Shown piece after piece: positions 52,584-61,082 of a stretch of 64,000 bases of DNA. A program made the position numbers and the translations under genes. Source of the stretch: Sphaerisporangium flaviroseum. Lineage in GTDB: Bacteria; Actinomycetota; Actinomycetes; Streptosporangiales; Streptosporangiaceae. Position 1 is the stretch's first letter; every line of letters begins with the position of its first letter. The DNA is taken from NCBI RefSeq assembly GCF_039537005.1, contig NZ_BAAAZR010000027.1, positions 99,380 through 163,379 of the forward strand, in the 5' to 3' direction. Below the pieces are notes generated by a model, which had not been told where the DNA came from, searched no databases, and was given only the letters and a program-made list of their open reading frames with translations.

Positions 52584-54221
52584 ATGAGAAGGAAACGAAC
52601 ACGCGCGCTGGTCACCGCCGCGGTGCTGGCCCTGGTGGCGATCACCCCGGCCGTTCCGGCGCAGGCGCTGAACAACGGCGTGGGCCGGACCCCGCCCATG
52701 GGGTGGAACACCTGGAACACCTTCGGCTGCAACATCAACGAGACCCTGATCAGGCAGACGGCCGACGCCCTGGTCAGCAACGGCATGCGCGATCTGGGAT
52801 ACCAGTACGTCGTGGTCGACGACTGCTGGTTCGACCCCAACCGCGACTCCGCCGGAAACCTCCAGGCCAACCTGTCGCGGTTCCCGAGCGGGATGAAGGC
52901 CCTCGGCGACTACCTGCACGCCCGAGGCCTGAAGTTCGGCCTCTACCAGGGCCCCCTCGACAAGACCTGCGCCCAGTACTTCGGCTCCTACCCGGGCGCG
53001 ACCGGCAGCCTCAACCACGAGGTCCAAGACGCCCGGCAGTTCGCGGCCTGGGGCGTGGACTATCTCAAGTACGACTGGTGCTCCCCCAGCGGCACCATCG
53101 ACGACCAGGTGCGCACCTTCGCCAAGATGCGAGACGCGCTGGCGGCGACCGGGCGGCCGATCCTCTACAGCATCAACCCCAACAGCATCCATTCCAAGAC
53201 CGGCCCGCAACGCAACTGGGGCGACGTCGCCAACATCTGGCGCACGACCGAGGACATCACCAACGCCTGGAACACGGGCCAGACCAACGGCTACCCGATG
53301 GGCATCCAGAACATCGTCAACGTCAACGCGCCGCTGTCGGGCTACGCCGCTCCGGGGCAGTTCAACGACCCGGACATGATGGTGGTCGGCCGGGGCGGCA
53401 TGAACGACACCGAGATGCGCAGCCACTTCGCCCTGTGGGCCATCATGGCCGCGCCCCTGATCGCCGGCAACGACGTCCGCAACATGGACAACGCGACCGC
53501 CACGATCATGAAGAACCAGCACCTGATCGCCATCAACCAGGACACGCTCGGCCTGCAGGCCACCCAGATCAGCAACGACGGCACCCGCCGCATCCTGGCC
53601 AAGCGGCTGAGCAACGGCGACGTCGCGGTCGCCCTGTTCAACCAGGGCGGCAGCACCACCACGATCAGCACCACCGCCGCCGCGATCGGCCTGTCCGGCA
53701 ACTCCTTCAACCTGCTTGACGCCTGGACCAACAGCGTCACCGCGACCACCGGCGCCATCTCGGCGAGCGTCCCGGCTCACGGAACCGTCGTGTTCCGGGT
53801 CAGCGGCGGTACGCCCGGTCCCACGCCCTCCCCGTCCACGACCCGGATCCAGGGGGCGGGTTCGGGCAGATGCCTCGACGTGACCGGTGCCTCCCAGACC
53901 AACGGCACCCAGGTGGTGATCTGGGACTGCAACGGCCAGAGCAACCAGCAGTGGACCTCCACCACCGCCGGTGAGCTGCGGGTCTACGGCAACAAGTGCC
54001 TGGACGTCAACAACGCCGGCACCGCCGACGGCACCGGTGTCATCATCTGGGACTGCAACGGCCAGAACAACCAGAAGTGGCGCTTCAACACCGACGGAAG
54101 CATCACCGCCATCGGCGCGAACAAGTGCCTGGACGTCGCCAACAACGCCACGACCAACAACGCCAGACTCCAGATCTGGACATGCACCGGCGCCGCCAAC
54201 CAACGGTGGAACCGCGTCTGA
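52584..54221 (+). CDS. Secreted GH27 alpha-galactosidase-like enzyme with CBM13
   Basis: 545 residues; ATG after GAGGAG. Signal peptide about 1-28. GH27 barrel from GRTPPMGWNTWNTFGC with VVDDCWF (Asp79/80, the normal pair) and nucleophile Asp164 in YLKYDWC; QFNDPDM follows. A greek-key domain, then a linker and a CBM13 (about 420-545). Keeping both Asp residues suggests alpha-galactosidase, in contrast to the GH27 at 16990. Third GH27 in the window. 124 bp after the GH43 gene, likely last in the cluster. Confidence 0.9.
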   Translation: MRRKRTRALVTAAVLALVAITPAVPAQALNNGVGRTPPMGWNTWNTFGCNINETLIRQTADALVSNGMRDLGYQYVVVDDCWFDPNRDSAGNLQANLSRFPSGMKALGDYLHARGLKFGLYQGPLDKTCAQYFGSYPGATGSLNHEVQDARQFAAWGVDYLKYDWCSPSGTIDDQVRTFAKMRDALAATGRPILYSINPNSIHSKTGPQRNWGDVANIWRTTEDITNAWNTGQTNGYPMGIQNIVNVNAPLSGYAAPGQFNDPDMMVVGRGGMNDTEMRSHFALWAIMAAPLIAGNDVRNMDNATATIMKNQHLIAINQDTLGLQATQISNDGTRRILAKRLSNGDVAVALFNQGGSTTTISTTAAAIGLSGNSFNLLDAWTNSVTATTGAISASVPAHGTVVFRVSGGTPGPTPSPSTTRIQGAGSGRCLDVTGASQTNGTQVVIWDCNGQSNQQWTSTTAGELRVYGNKCLDVNNAGTADGTGVIIWDCNGQNNQKWRFNTDGSITAIGANKCLDVANNATTNNARLQIWTCTGAANQRWNRV

Positions 54222-54271
54222 TCACAACCGCTCACGATCCGATCCTCGTACACGCGAACCGCCAGAGCCGG

Positions 54272-54277
54272 NNNNNN
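54272..54277. other. Assembly gap (six N)
   Basis: Six unknown bases between CCGG sequences, 50 bp after the GH27 stop. The length is probably arbitrary, and the parts on each side may not be truly adjacent. Confidence 0.98.
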
Positions 54278-54513
54278 CCGGCCGTCCGACCGTCATCTTC
54301 GGAAGCTCGTCGGCAGCGCCCTCCGGAGATCTCCGAGCAGGCGGCCACATTCGGCCCGATGAGGAGGGTTCTCCCTTCCCAGAACCCTCCCCTGTCCGGC
54401 CCGAACGTCGCCGCGGTGGAACCCGATCGGGGCGGGAGCGCGTCGCTCGGCGTACCGTTGGAGGAGGTGGTGGGCAGAGGGATCCGAAATCGCACGCGTT
54501 CATGGAGCCACCC

Positions 54514-54957
54514 GTGGAACACAACCGAAACGGCACGCTCAGCGTGCTCTGGCACGGCGGAGATCGCTTCTCCATCAAGATCCGCGACCACACGATCCGC
54601 GTCGACCAACCCATGGACTTCGGCGGGGGCGACACCGGTCCTACCCCTGTAGAGCTGTTGGTCGGGAGCCTCGCAGCCTGCGTGGCCCACTACGCCGAAC
54701 GCTATCTCCACCGCTGCCAGCTGCCCGCCGGGGTGATGGTGACCGCCGACTACGAGATGGGCCTTCGCCCGGCGCACGTCAGCCGCATCGAGTTGGTCGT
54801 CCAGGCTCCAGGCATCCCGGAAGGACTCCGGGAGTCCTTCTGCAACGTCATCCAGCACAGCGCCGTCCAGAACTCGCTGAGGCTGCCTCCGGAGACGACC
54901 TACGAGATCCGCATCGCGGATGCCGCCGCCACCGTCAGCGCCCCGCAGCACCCGTGA
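54514..54957 (+). CDS. OsmC/Ohr-family protein lacking the second catalytic Cys
   Basis: 147 residues from the GTG at 54514 (GGAG six bases upstream); ATG 54502 is an alternative. OsmC fold: GPTPVELLVGSLAAC carries the first (peroxidatic) Cys. The second conserved motif, normally Cys-Pro-Val-x-x-Thr-Leu, reads SAVQNSL, so the resolving Cys is Ser; a Cys lies seven residues earlier. It may therefore not be a standard hydroperoxide reductase. Its 3' end runs into three small hairpins. Confidence 0.82.
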   Translation: MEHNRNGTLSVLWHGGDRFSIKIRDHTIRVDQPMDFGGGDTGPTPVELLVGSLAACVAHYAERYLHRCQLPAGVMVTADYEMGLRPAHVSRIELVVQAPGIPEGLRESFCNVIQHSAVQNSLRLPPETTYEIRIADAAATVSAPQHP

Positions 54958-54965
54958 CGGCCCTC

Positions 54966-55073
54966 CTGCTCTACGGCACCCACAGCCGTCTTGAGCACTC
55001 CCCTGCTCTACGGCGCACCGCCGTATTGTGCACTCTTCTGCTCTACGGCACCACTGCCGTCTTGTGCACTCCC
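54966..55073. repeat. Three tandem 35-37 bp units, each a small hairpin
   Basis: Units 54966-55002, 55003-55037 and 55038-55073 share CTGCTCTACGGC...GCCGT...GCACTC. Each has an ACGGC/GCCGT stem. They lie between the convergent OsmC and collagen-like genes, and the third unit encodes the last residues and stop of the latter. Probably terminators multiplied by slippage. Confidence 0.75.
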
Positions 55074-58000
55074 AGGGGCTCGAAGTCGTAGAGCGTGTTG
55101 TTCACCTGCAGTCCGTCGACCGCGCCGATGAAGGGCGTGTCCATGGTGAACCCCAGGCTCAGCGTGATCACCGCGTCCGGCAGCCGGGCCTTGAGCTGGT
55201 CGAAGGTGCACGGCGACGCCAACGTGCAGTTGATCAAGATGCCCGTCGCACCCGTGGCGTACCACTGGCTGCCCGCCGCGCTGGCGTCGTACTGCTGCCA
55301 GGTGTTGGGCAGTTGAGAGCCGGGGGCCGACGGGGTCGTGGAGCTGTCCGGCAGATAGATCAAGTTCGCGTAGTCGGTCGTGCCCACATTGGGGTCCACC
55401 TCTATGCTCAGCCCCGGCACAGAGACCGTCGCCGAGGTGGTTCCCGCATACGCCCAGTACTTGAGCGTGATCAGATCGCTGACTGGCAACTCCGCGAAAT
55501 TCGTCTCATTGCCGAAGGCGATCTTGTCCGGGCTGTCGCCGACGATGAGTCCCAGGCTGCCGAGACCATAGGGCGGCGGCACGCTGGCCGCGGAGTCGGT
55601 GGGCGAACTCCGGCCGTACGGGCCGGTGCGGTAGACGGCACTCGGCCCACCGTCGGAGTTGCGGCCGATGACACCCCACCTGTCGGAACAACATATGACA
55701 GTCCCCGCGGGCCCTACCGGCCCCGCAACTCCTTGGGGACCGGCAGGACCCGTAGCTCCCACCGGCCCCGCAACCCCTTGGGGACCGGCAGGACCCGTAG
55801 CTCCCACCGGCCCCGCAACCCCTTGGGGACCGACAGGACCCGTAGCTCCCACCGGCCCCGCAACCCCTTGGGGACCGATAGGACCCGTAGCTCCTGTCGG
55901 ACCCACCGGACCCTCAACACCCTGCGGCCCAGTCGCACCCGCCGGACCCGCCACGCCTTGCGGACCTACCGGGCCTTCCACACCCGCCGGACCCGCCACA
56001 CCTTGAGGACCCGCAGGACCTTGGGCACCCTCCGGACCCGGCACACCCGGCGCGCCTTCCGGACCAACCGGGCCCATCGCCCCTACCGGACCCGCCGGAC
56101 CCTCAACACCCTGCGGCCCGGTCGCACCCCCCGGACCCGCCACACCTTGCGGACCTACCGGACCCGCCACACCTTGAGGACCCACAGCACCTGGGGCACC
56201 CTCCGGACCCGGCACACCCTCCGGGCCTTCCGGCCCAACCGGGCCCATCGCCCCTACCGGACCCTCAACACCCTGCGGCCCGGTCGCACCCCCCGGACCC
56301 CCCACACCTTGCGGACCTACCGGACCCGCCACACCTTGAGGACCCACAGCACCTGGGGCACCCTCCGGACCCGGCACACCCTGCGGGCCTTCCGGCCCAA
56401 CCGGGCCCATCGCCCCTACCGGACCCGCCGGACCCTCAACACCCTGCGGCCCAGTCGCCCCCGCCGGACCCGCCACACCCTGCGGACCCGCAGGACCTTG
56501 GGCACCCTCCGGACCCGGCACACCCTGCGGGCCTTCCGGCCCAACCGGGCCCATCGCCCCGACCGGACCCGCGACACCCTGTGGCCCGGTAGCCCCCATC
56601 GGACCCGCCACGCCTTGCGGGCCCGTAGCGCCCGCTGGACCCGCCACACCTTGCTGCCCTACTGGACCTTCCGCGCCCGCCGGACCTGCCACGCCTTGCG
56701 GACCTGCGGGACCTATTGGACCCGCCACCCCCTGCGGACCAGCAGGACCCGCAATACCCTGCGGGCCAGTGGCACCCGCTGGGCCGGCCACGCCCTGCGC
56801 GCCTGTTGGGCCTTCCGGACCAACCGGGCCCATCGCCCCGACCGGACCCGCCGGACCCTCAACACCCCGCGGACCAGCAGGCCCCGCCACACCTTGGGGA
56901 CCAGCCGGGCCTTCGGCACCCGCCGGACCGGTGGCTCCTACCGGCCCCGCCGGACCTTCAACACCCTGCGGACCAGCAGGACCCGCCACGCCTTGCGGGC
57001 CCGTAGCACCCACCGGACCCGCCACGCCCGGACCCCCCACGCCTCGGGGACCAGGAGGACCCGCAACACCCTGCGGCCCGGTAGCACCCACCGGGCCCGC
57101 CGGACCCTCAACACCCCGCGGACCAGCGGGACCCGCCACACCCTGCGGACCCCCCACGCCTTGGGGACCAGCGGGACCCGCCATACCTTGGGGACCAGCC
57201 GGGCCTTCCGCACCCGCCGGACCGGTCGCCCCTGCAGGACCAGCCGGGCCTCCAACACCTTGCGGGCCGACCGGACCCGCCACACCCTGCGGGCCGGCCG
57301 GACCCATCACGCCCTGCGGGCCAGTGACACCCGCCGGACCCTCGACACCTTGCGGACCCCCCACACCCTGGGGACCAGCCGGGCCTCCAACACCCTGCGG
57401 GCCGACCGGACCCGCCACACCCTGCGGACCAGGCGGACCCCCCACACCCTGCGGGCCAGTGACACCCGCCGGACCCGCCACACCTTGCGGACCCGCCACA
57501 CCCTGGGGACCAGTCGGGCCTCCAACACCCTGCGGGCCAGCCGGACCCGTAACGCCCTGCGGACCCGCGACGCCTTGCGGACCAGCCGGACCCGCTACCC
57601 CCTGCGGACCCGCGACGCCTTGCGGACCTACCGAGCCCGTCGCCCCCACAGGGCCTGCCGGACCCGCCTCTCCAACCGGACCCTGCGGGCCGGCCGGGCC
57701 TTCCGCACCCGCAGCACCGGTCGCCCCTGCAGGACCCGCCGGACCTCCAACACCTTGCGGGCCGACCGGACCCGCCACACCCTGCGGACCGGCCGGACCT
57801 CCAACACCCTGCGGACCGACGGGACCGGCCACACCCTGCGGACCAGCCGGACCCGCCACACCCTGCGGGCCAGTGACACCCGCCGGACCCGCCACACCTT
57901 GCGGACCCGCCACACCCTGGGGACCAGCCGGACCTCCAACACCCTGCGGACCGACGGGACCGGCCACACCCTGCGGACCAGCCGGACCCGCCACACCCTG

Positions 58001-59299
58001 CGGGCCAGTGACACCCGCGGGACCCGCCACACCTTGCGGACCCGCCACACCCTGGGGACCAGCCGGACCCGCCACACCTTGGGGGCCGGCCGGGCCTTCC
58101 GCACCCGCAGGACCGGTCGCCCCTGCAGGACCCGCCGGACCTCCAACGCCTTGCGGGCCGGCGGGACCCGCCACACCCTGCGGACCAGCCGGGCCTCCAA
58201 CACCCTGCGGGCCGGCCGGACCCGTCACGCCCTGCGGGCCGGTCACACCCGCCGGACCCTCGACGCCTTGCGGACCAGCCGGACCCGCTACCCCTGCGGA
58301 CCCGCGACGCCTTGCGGACCTACCGAGCCCGTCGCCCCCACAGGGCCTGCCGGACCCGCCTCTCCAACCGGACCAGCCGGACCCGCTACCCCCTGCGGAC
58401 CCGCGACGCCTTGCGGACCTACCGAGCCCGTCGCCCCCACAGGGCCTGCCGGACCCGCCTCTCCAACCGGACCCGCCGGGGCCCGTGGCTCCTACAGGAC
58501 CAGCCGGACCCTCTACACCCTGCGGGCCGGCCGGACCTTCAACACCCTGCGGACCTGCCGGACCTTCAACACCCTGCGGACCTGCCGGACCTTCAACACC
58601 CTGCGGGCCGGCCGGACCTTCAACACCTTGCGGACCTGCCGGGCCCGCAGGGCCGCTGACCCCTTGGGGACCTGCCGGGCCCACCGCGCCGACCGGCCCT
58701 GCCGGGCCCGGGGAGCCGTCCGCGCCCGCGGGACCTGGTTGGCCGGGTTCGCCGATGGGGCCGGCCGGTCCTTCCGCACCTGCGGGTCCTTCTGCACCTG
58801 CGGGTCCTTCCGGGCCTGTCGCGCCCGTGTGTCCGGCTGGACCGGTGTGTCCGGTTGGGCCACGGCTTCCGGCCGGGCCACGGCCTCCCGGTTTGCTCCA
58901 GTGTCCGGCTGGGCCCTTGTGCCGGGTGGTGTGCGAGCGATGTGGGGTGGAATGACCCCGTTTCCCTTTCCGCCATCCCTTGCCTTTCGCCCCGCGCGGG
59001 CCACGTAGGCATGAGCAGTGCTTCCTCTTGCACTCGCACCTCTTCCGGCACGCACCCTTCACATGAGCGTGCGACCCTCGGGAGGCACCGGCAGATCGGC
59101 AATCAGGACGCGGCTTACCCTCTCTGACCTGCGAAATCAGGCGGATGCGGTCGAACTCGTTTTCGACGGCATTTTCCTGCGTTTGACATGATGTCATCAG
59201 CAAAGCACCGACGAGGAGTACGGATACGCTCCACACCCGGACATACCTGCCGGACCGTCGGTTTACGACGTGCCTTTTATTTTTATTGCGAGAAGTCAT
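55043..59299 (-). CDS. Giant collagen-like repeat lipoprotein
   Basis: About 1,418 residues from the ATG at 59299 (an ATG at 59314 is equally possible). Basic N-terminus and membrane signal ending in lipobox LMTSC (Cys about 38), then a Cys-, Lys- and Arg-rich segment (residues about 70-115). Roughly 1,080 residues of Gly-X-Y follow, mostly GPAGPQGVAGP-type, about 360 triplets, the collagen triple-helix pattern. The C-terminal 218 residues are a globular beta-rich domain I do not recognise, perhaps the trimer nucleator. Between about 58480 and 58290 the Gly-X-Y frame is lost for about 63 residues and then restored by opposite single-base changes. It is probably a stiff surface stalk for adhesion. 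Neighbour of an adhesin-like gene. Confidence 0.85.
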   Translation of the reverse strand: MTSRNKNKRHVVNRRSGRYVRVWSVSVLLVGALLMTSCQTQENAVENEFDRIRLISQVREGKPRPDCRSAGASRGSHAHVKGACRKRCECKRKHCSCLRGPRGAKGKGWRKGKRGHSTPHRSHTTRHKGPAGHWSKPGGRGPAGSRGPTGHTGPAGHTGATGPEGPAGAEGPAGAEGPAGPIGEPGQPGPAGADGSPGPAGPVGAVGPAGPQGVSGPAGPAGPQGVEGPAGPQGVEGPAGPQGVEGPAGPQGVEGPAGPQGVEGPAGPVGATGPGGSGWRGGSGRPCGGDGLGRSARRRGSAGGSGSGWSGWRGGSGRPCGGDGLGRSARRRGSAGVAGPAGPQGVEGPAGVTGPQGVTGPAGPQGVGGPAGPQGVAGPAGPQGVGGPAGPAGATGPAGAEGPAGPQGVAGPAGPQGVAGPQGVAGPAGVTGPQGVAGPAGPQGVAGPVGPQGVGGPAGPQGVAGPQGVAGPAGVTGPQGVAGPAGPQGVAGPVGPQGVGGPAGPQGVAGPVGPQGVGGPAGPAGATGAAGAEGPAGPQGPVGEAGPAGPVGATGSVGPQGVAGPQGVAGPAGPQGVAGPQGVTGPAGPQGVGGPTGPQGVAGPQGVAGPAGVTGPQGVGGPPGPQGVAGPVGPQGVGGPAGPQGVGGPQGVEGPAGVTGPQGVMGPAGPQGVAGPVGPQGVGGPAGPAGATGPAGAEGPAGPQGMAGPAGPQGVGGPQGVAGPAGPRGVEGPAGPVGATGPQGVAGPPGPRGVGGPGVAGPVGATGPQGVAGPAGPQGVEGPAGPVGATGPAGAEGPAGPQGVAGPAGPRGVEGPAGPVGAMGPVGPEGPTGAQGVAGPAGATGPQGIAGPAGPQGVAGPIGPAGPQGVAGPAGAEGPVGQQGVAGPAGATGPQGVAGPMGATGPQGVAGPVGAMGPVGPEGPQGVPGPEGAQGPAGPQGVAGPAGATGPQGVEGPAGPVGAMGPVGPEGPQGVPGPEGAPGAVGPQGVAGPVGPQGVGGPGGATGPQGVEGPVGAMGPVGPEGPEGVPGPEGAPGAVGPQGVAGPVGPQGVAGPGGATGPQGVEGPAGPVGAMGPVGPEGAPGVPGPEGAQGPAGPQGVAGPAGVEGPVGPQGVAGPAGATGPQGVEGPVGPTGATGPIGPQGVAGPVGATGPVGPQGVAGPVGATGPAGPQGVAGPVGATGPAGPQGVAGPVGPAGTVICCSDRWGVIGRNSDGGPSAVYRTGPYGRSSPTDSAASVPPPYGLGSLGLIVGDSPDKIAFGNETNFAELPVSDLITLKYWAYAGTTSATVSVPGLSIEVDPNVGTTDYANLIYLPDSSTTPSAPGSQLPNTWQQYDASAAGSQWYATGATGILINCTLASPCTFDQLKARLPDAVITLSLGFTMDTPFIGAVDGLQVNNTLYDFEPLGVHKTAVVP
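58283..58478. repeat. Tandem duplication of about 97 bp in the collagen-like gene
   Basis: Two adjacent copies of a unit also found once at about 57590-57680. The first copy lacks one C in a C5 run near 58290. The pair lies inside the segment read out of the Gly-X-Y frame. Confidence 0.75.
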
Positions 59300-59479
59300 G
59301 TCAATCCGTGTCATTCAGGGTCGCGGAGGTGATGTGACGCATGGGCGGTGGCCACGAGATACCCGATAAGTGCTTTGAAATACGCCGACTCGGCTAATAG
59401 GCGGTAAATTGAGAACTGGTTAAGGGAAAGCCCGCGATGCAGAGCGGCTGGAGAATTCACATTCAGCTACATAGTGCCT

Positions 59480-60715
59480 TCAACCCGCGACCCCCGACCT
59501 GGGGATCTTCAGGCAGCTCCCGGAAGACGAGGGGGACGACCTCGCGCCCCCTGTGCCGCTCCCGCCGGCGCGGGGGCGCGAGCCGTCCGCCCGCCCCGTC
59601 GACGGCACATTGACCGGGGTGGCGCCGCCACAGGTTTGGGTCGAGCAGTCCCCCAGGTAACAGAAACCCTGGGAGTCGACGCGCTGGACGAACACCGGTG
59701 ACGTGCTGCCGTCCAGCTCAGCCGTCCCGGGGAAGACGACGACGATTTCGTGCGTCCCTTCGGAGAGGTTCCCGGCGGTCAGTTCAGCGTGACCGGTGGC
59801 GTCCAGCTCGGCCGTGCCCAGGCTTACTCCGTCGCTGAAAAATTCGACCGGACCGGTGGGAACCGTCCCGCTCGGAGATTTCACCGTCGCCACGAAGGTG
59901 ATCGGACTTCCCTGGTCTATTGCGCACGTCGAGTTCACCGTGGTGGTGGTGGACCTGTCAGGGGGACCCGCGCAGGCGGACAGCGTGACGCTGTCGGCGT
60001 CCAGCGTGACGGCACCGTTGCGCGCCAGCGTGCGGCCGTCAACGGTTACGGCGTTGCCCAGCGTGATCGAGGTCAGGGCGAGGATGTTACCGGCGAAGTC
60101 GGTGTTGGCTCCGAGGGTGGCCGAGCTGCCGACCTGCCAGAAGACGTTGCACGCCTGAGCTCCTCCGACCAGGATCACCTCGCTGGCGGCCGCTGTGGTC
60201 AGGGTGGACGCAGCCTGGAAGATGAAGACCGCGTTGGGGTCACCCCGGGCGTCCAGGGTGACGGCTCCGGTGATCTGGAAAGTGCCCGCGGACGAGTTGT
60301 AGACACCAGGGGTGACAGTGGTCCCGCCGAGTTGGGTGGGGATGGTGCCGTCGGGGGTCCGGGAGACGGCGTCGTTGTAGGCGGCGGTCAGGTCGGCCTG
60401 CGCCTGTGTGGCGGTGTCGTCGGCGACGTGGACGGTGCCGACCACGATGCCAGGAGGAAAGCCGGTCACCGTGCCGCCCGGGCTCACCCCCATATCTCCG
60501 GTGACGACGCTGGCCCCGGTGTTGGTGACGGTGGTCCCGCCCAGTACAGCGAAGTTCCCGGCCGTCCGGAGGAGCACAGGCGCCGGCGCGAGCGCGTTCG
60601 CGGGACGGGGGGTCGCGACGACACCTCCCGTCGCGACCAGGGCCGCGAGGGTGCCTGTGAGCAGGGAGCGAACCAGGTTCCCGGATATGAAGCGAGGGCG
60701 ACCGGCGTATGTCAT
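59480..60715 (-). CDS. Secreted ice-binding-like (DUF3494) protein with Ig-like domain
   Basis: 411 residues from the ATG at 60715 (GGAAGGG seven bases upstream; the ATG at 60739 is less likely). Signal peptide about 1-42. The DUF3494/ice-binding-like beta-solenoid (about 45-240) has LRTAGNFAVLGGTTVTNTGASVVTGDMGVSPG and VFIFQAASTL, standard for the family. An Ig-like bacterial domain (about 250-345) and a Cys-rich, disordered tail follow. In organisms not exposed to ice this fold is thought to act as an adhesin. No LPXTG sorting signal is seen. Same direction as the collagen-like gene and 180 bp upstream of it. Confidence 0.85.
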   Translation of the reverse strand: MTYAGRPRFISGNLVRSLLTGTLAALVATGGVVATPRPANALAPAPVLLRTAGNFAVLGGTTVTNTGASVVTGDMGVSPGGTVTGFPPGIVVGTVHVADDTATQAQADLTAAYNDAVSRTPDGTIPTQLGGTTVTPGVYNSSAGTFQITGAVTLDARGDPNAVFIFQAASTLTTAAASEVILVGGAQACNVFWQVGSSATLGANTDFAGNILALTSITLGNAVTVDGRTLARNGAVTLDADSVTLSACAGPPDRSTTTTVNSTCAIDQGSPITFVATVKSPSGTVPTGPVEFFSDGVSLGTAELDATGHAELTAGNLSEGTHEIVVVFPGTAELDGSTSPVFVQRVDSQGFCYLGDCSTQTCGGATPVNVPSTGRADGSRPRAGGSGTGGARSSPSSSGSCLKIPRSGVAG

Positions 60716-61082
60716 CGAACTGCCCTTCCCATTCGGCATGGTTCATCCCCGGCGCATTATCGATGACGCGCCATATCCCCCAACCTTATTAATCGGCGTC
60801 CTGGTGCTCGTCGTCCGACATGCGGGCAATAAAGGCGTAGCGTCATTTCCAGACAAATAAGAATATGCTGCCGTCCGCTGGTTGCTGCAGGGTTCGATGA
60901 GCCCCCGGCGGAGCACCTTGTACGCGGCCGAACAGGGATTGCCGGCGCCGACGGCCGAACTCGTTCGCCTCAAATCAACACCCACGCGTACAGGGGAGGA
61001 AACAGGCGATCCGGAAAGGATTCACTGCAAACCGATCAGCAGGGTGAAAGGTTATGGCGCGACCAGCGTTGAGCCAGGCGCA
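60716..61082. other. Intergenic region between LysR and ice-binding-like genes
   Basis: 367 bp with no credible gene. It has AT-rich patches (TTATTAAT near 60785, AATAAGAATATG near 60860) suitable for a promoter of the ice-binding-like gene. Confidence 0.5.

Noticed and set aside
55700..58950. Repeat field considered as a CRISPR array
   Set aside because: Units are 9- to 36-bp codon-level repeats without unique spacers and encode collagen triplets; no cas genes are near.
55028..59008. A 1,326-residue frame on the plus strand opposite the collagen-like gene
   Set aside because: It is an antisense shadow of the Gly-X-Y repeats: Arg/Thr-rich low complexity, no ribosome site, and interrupted logic where the true gene changes frame.
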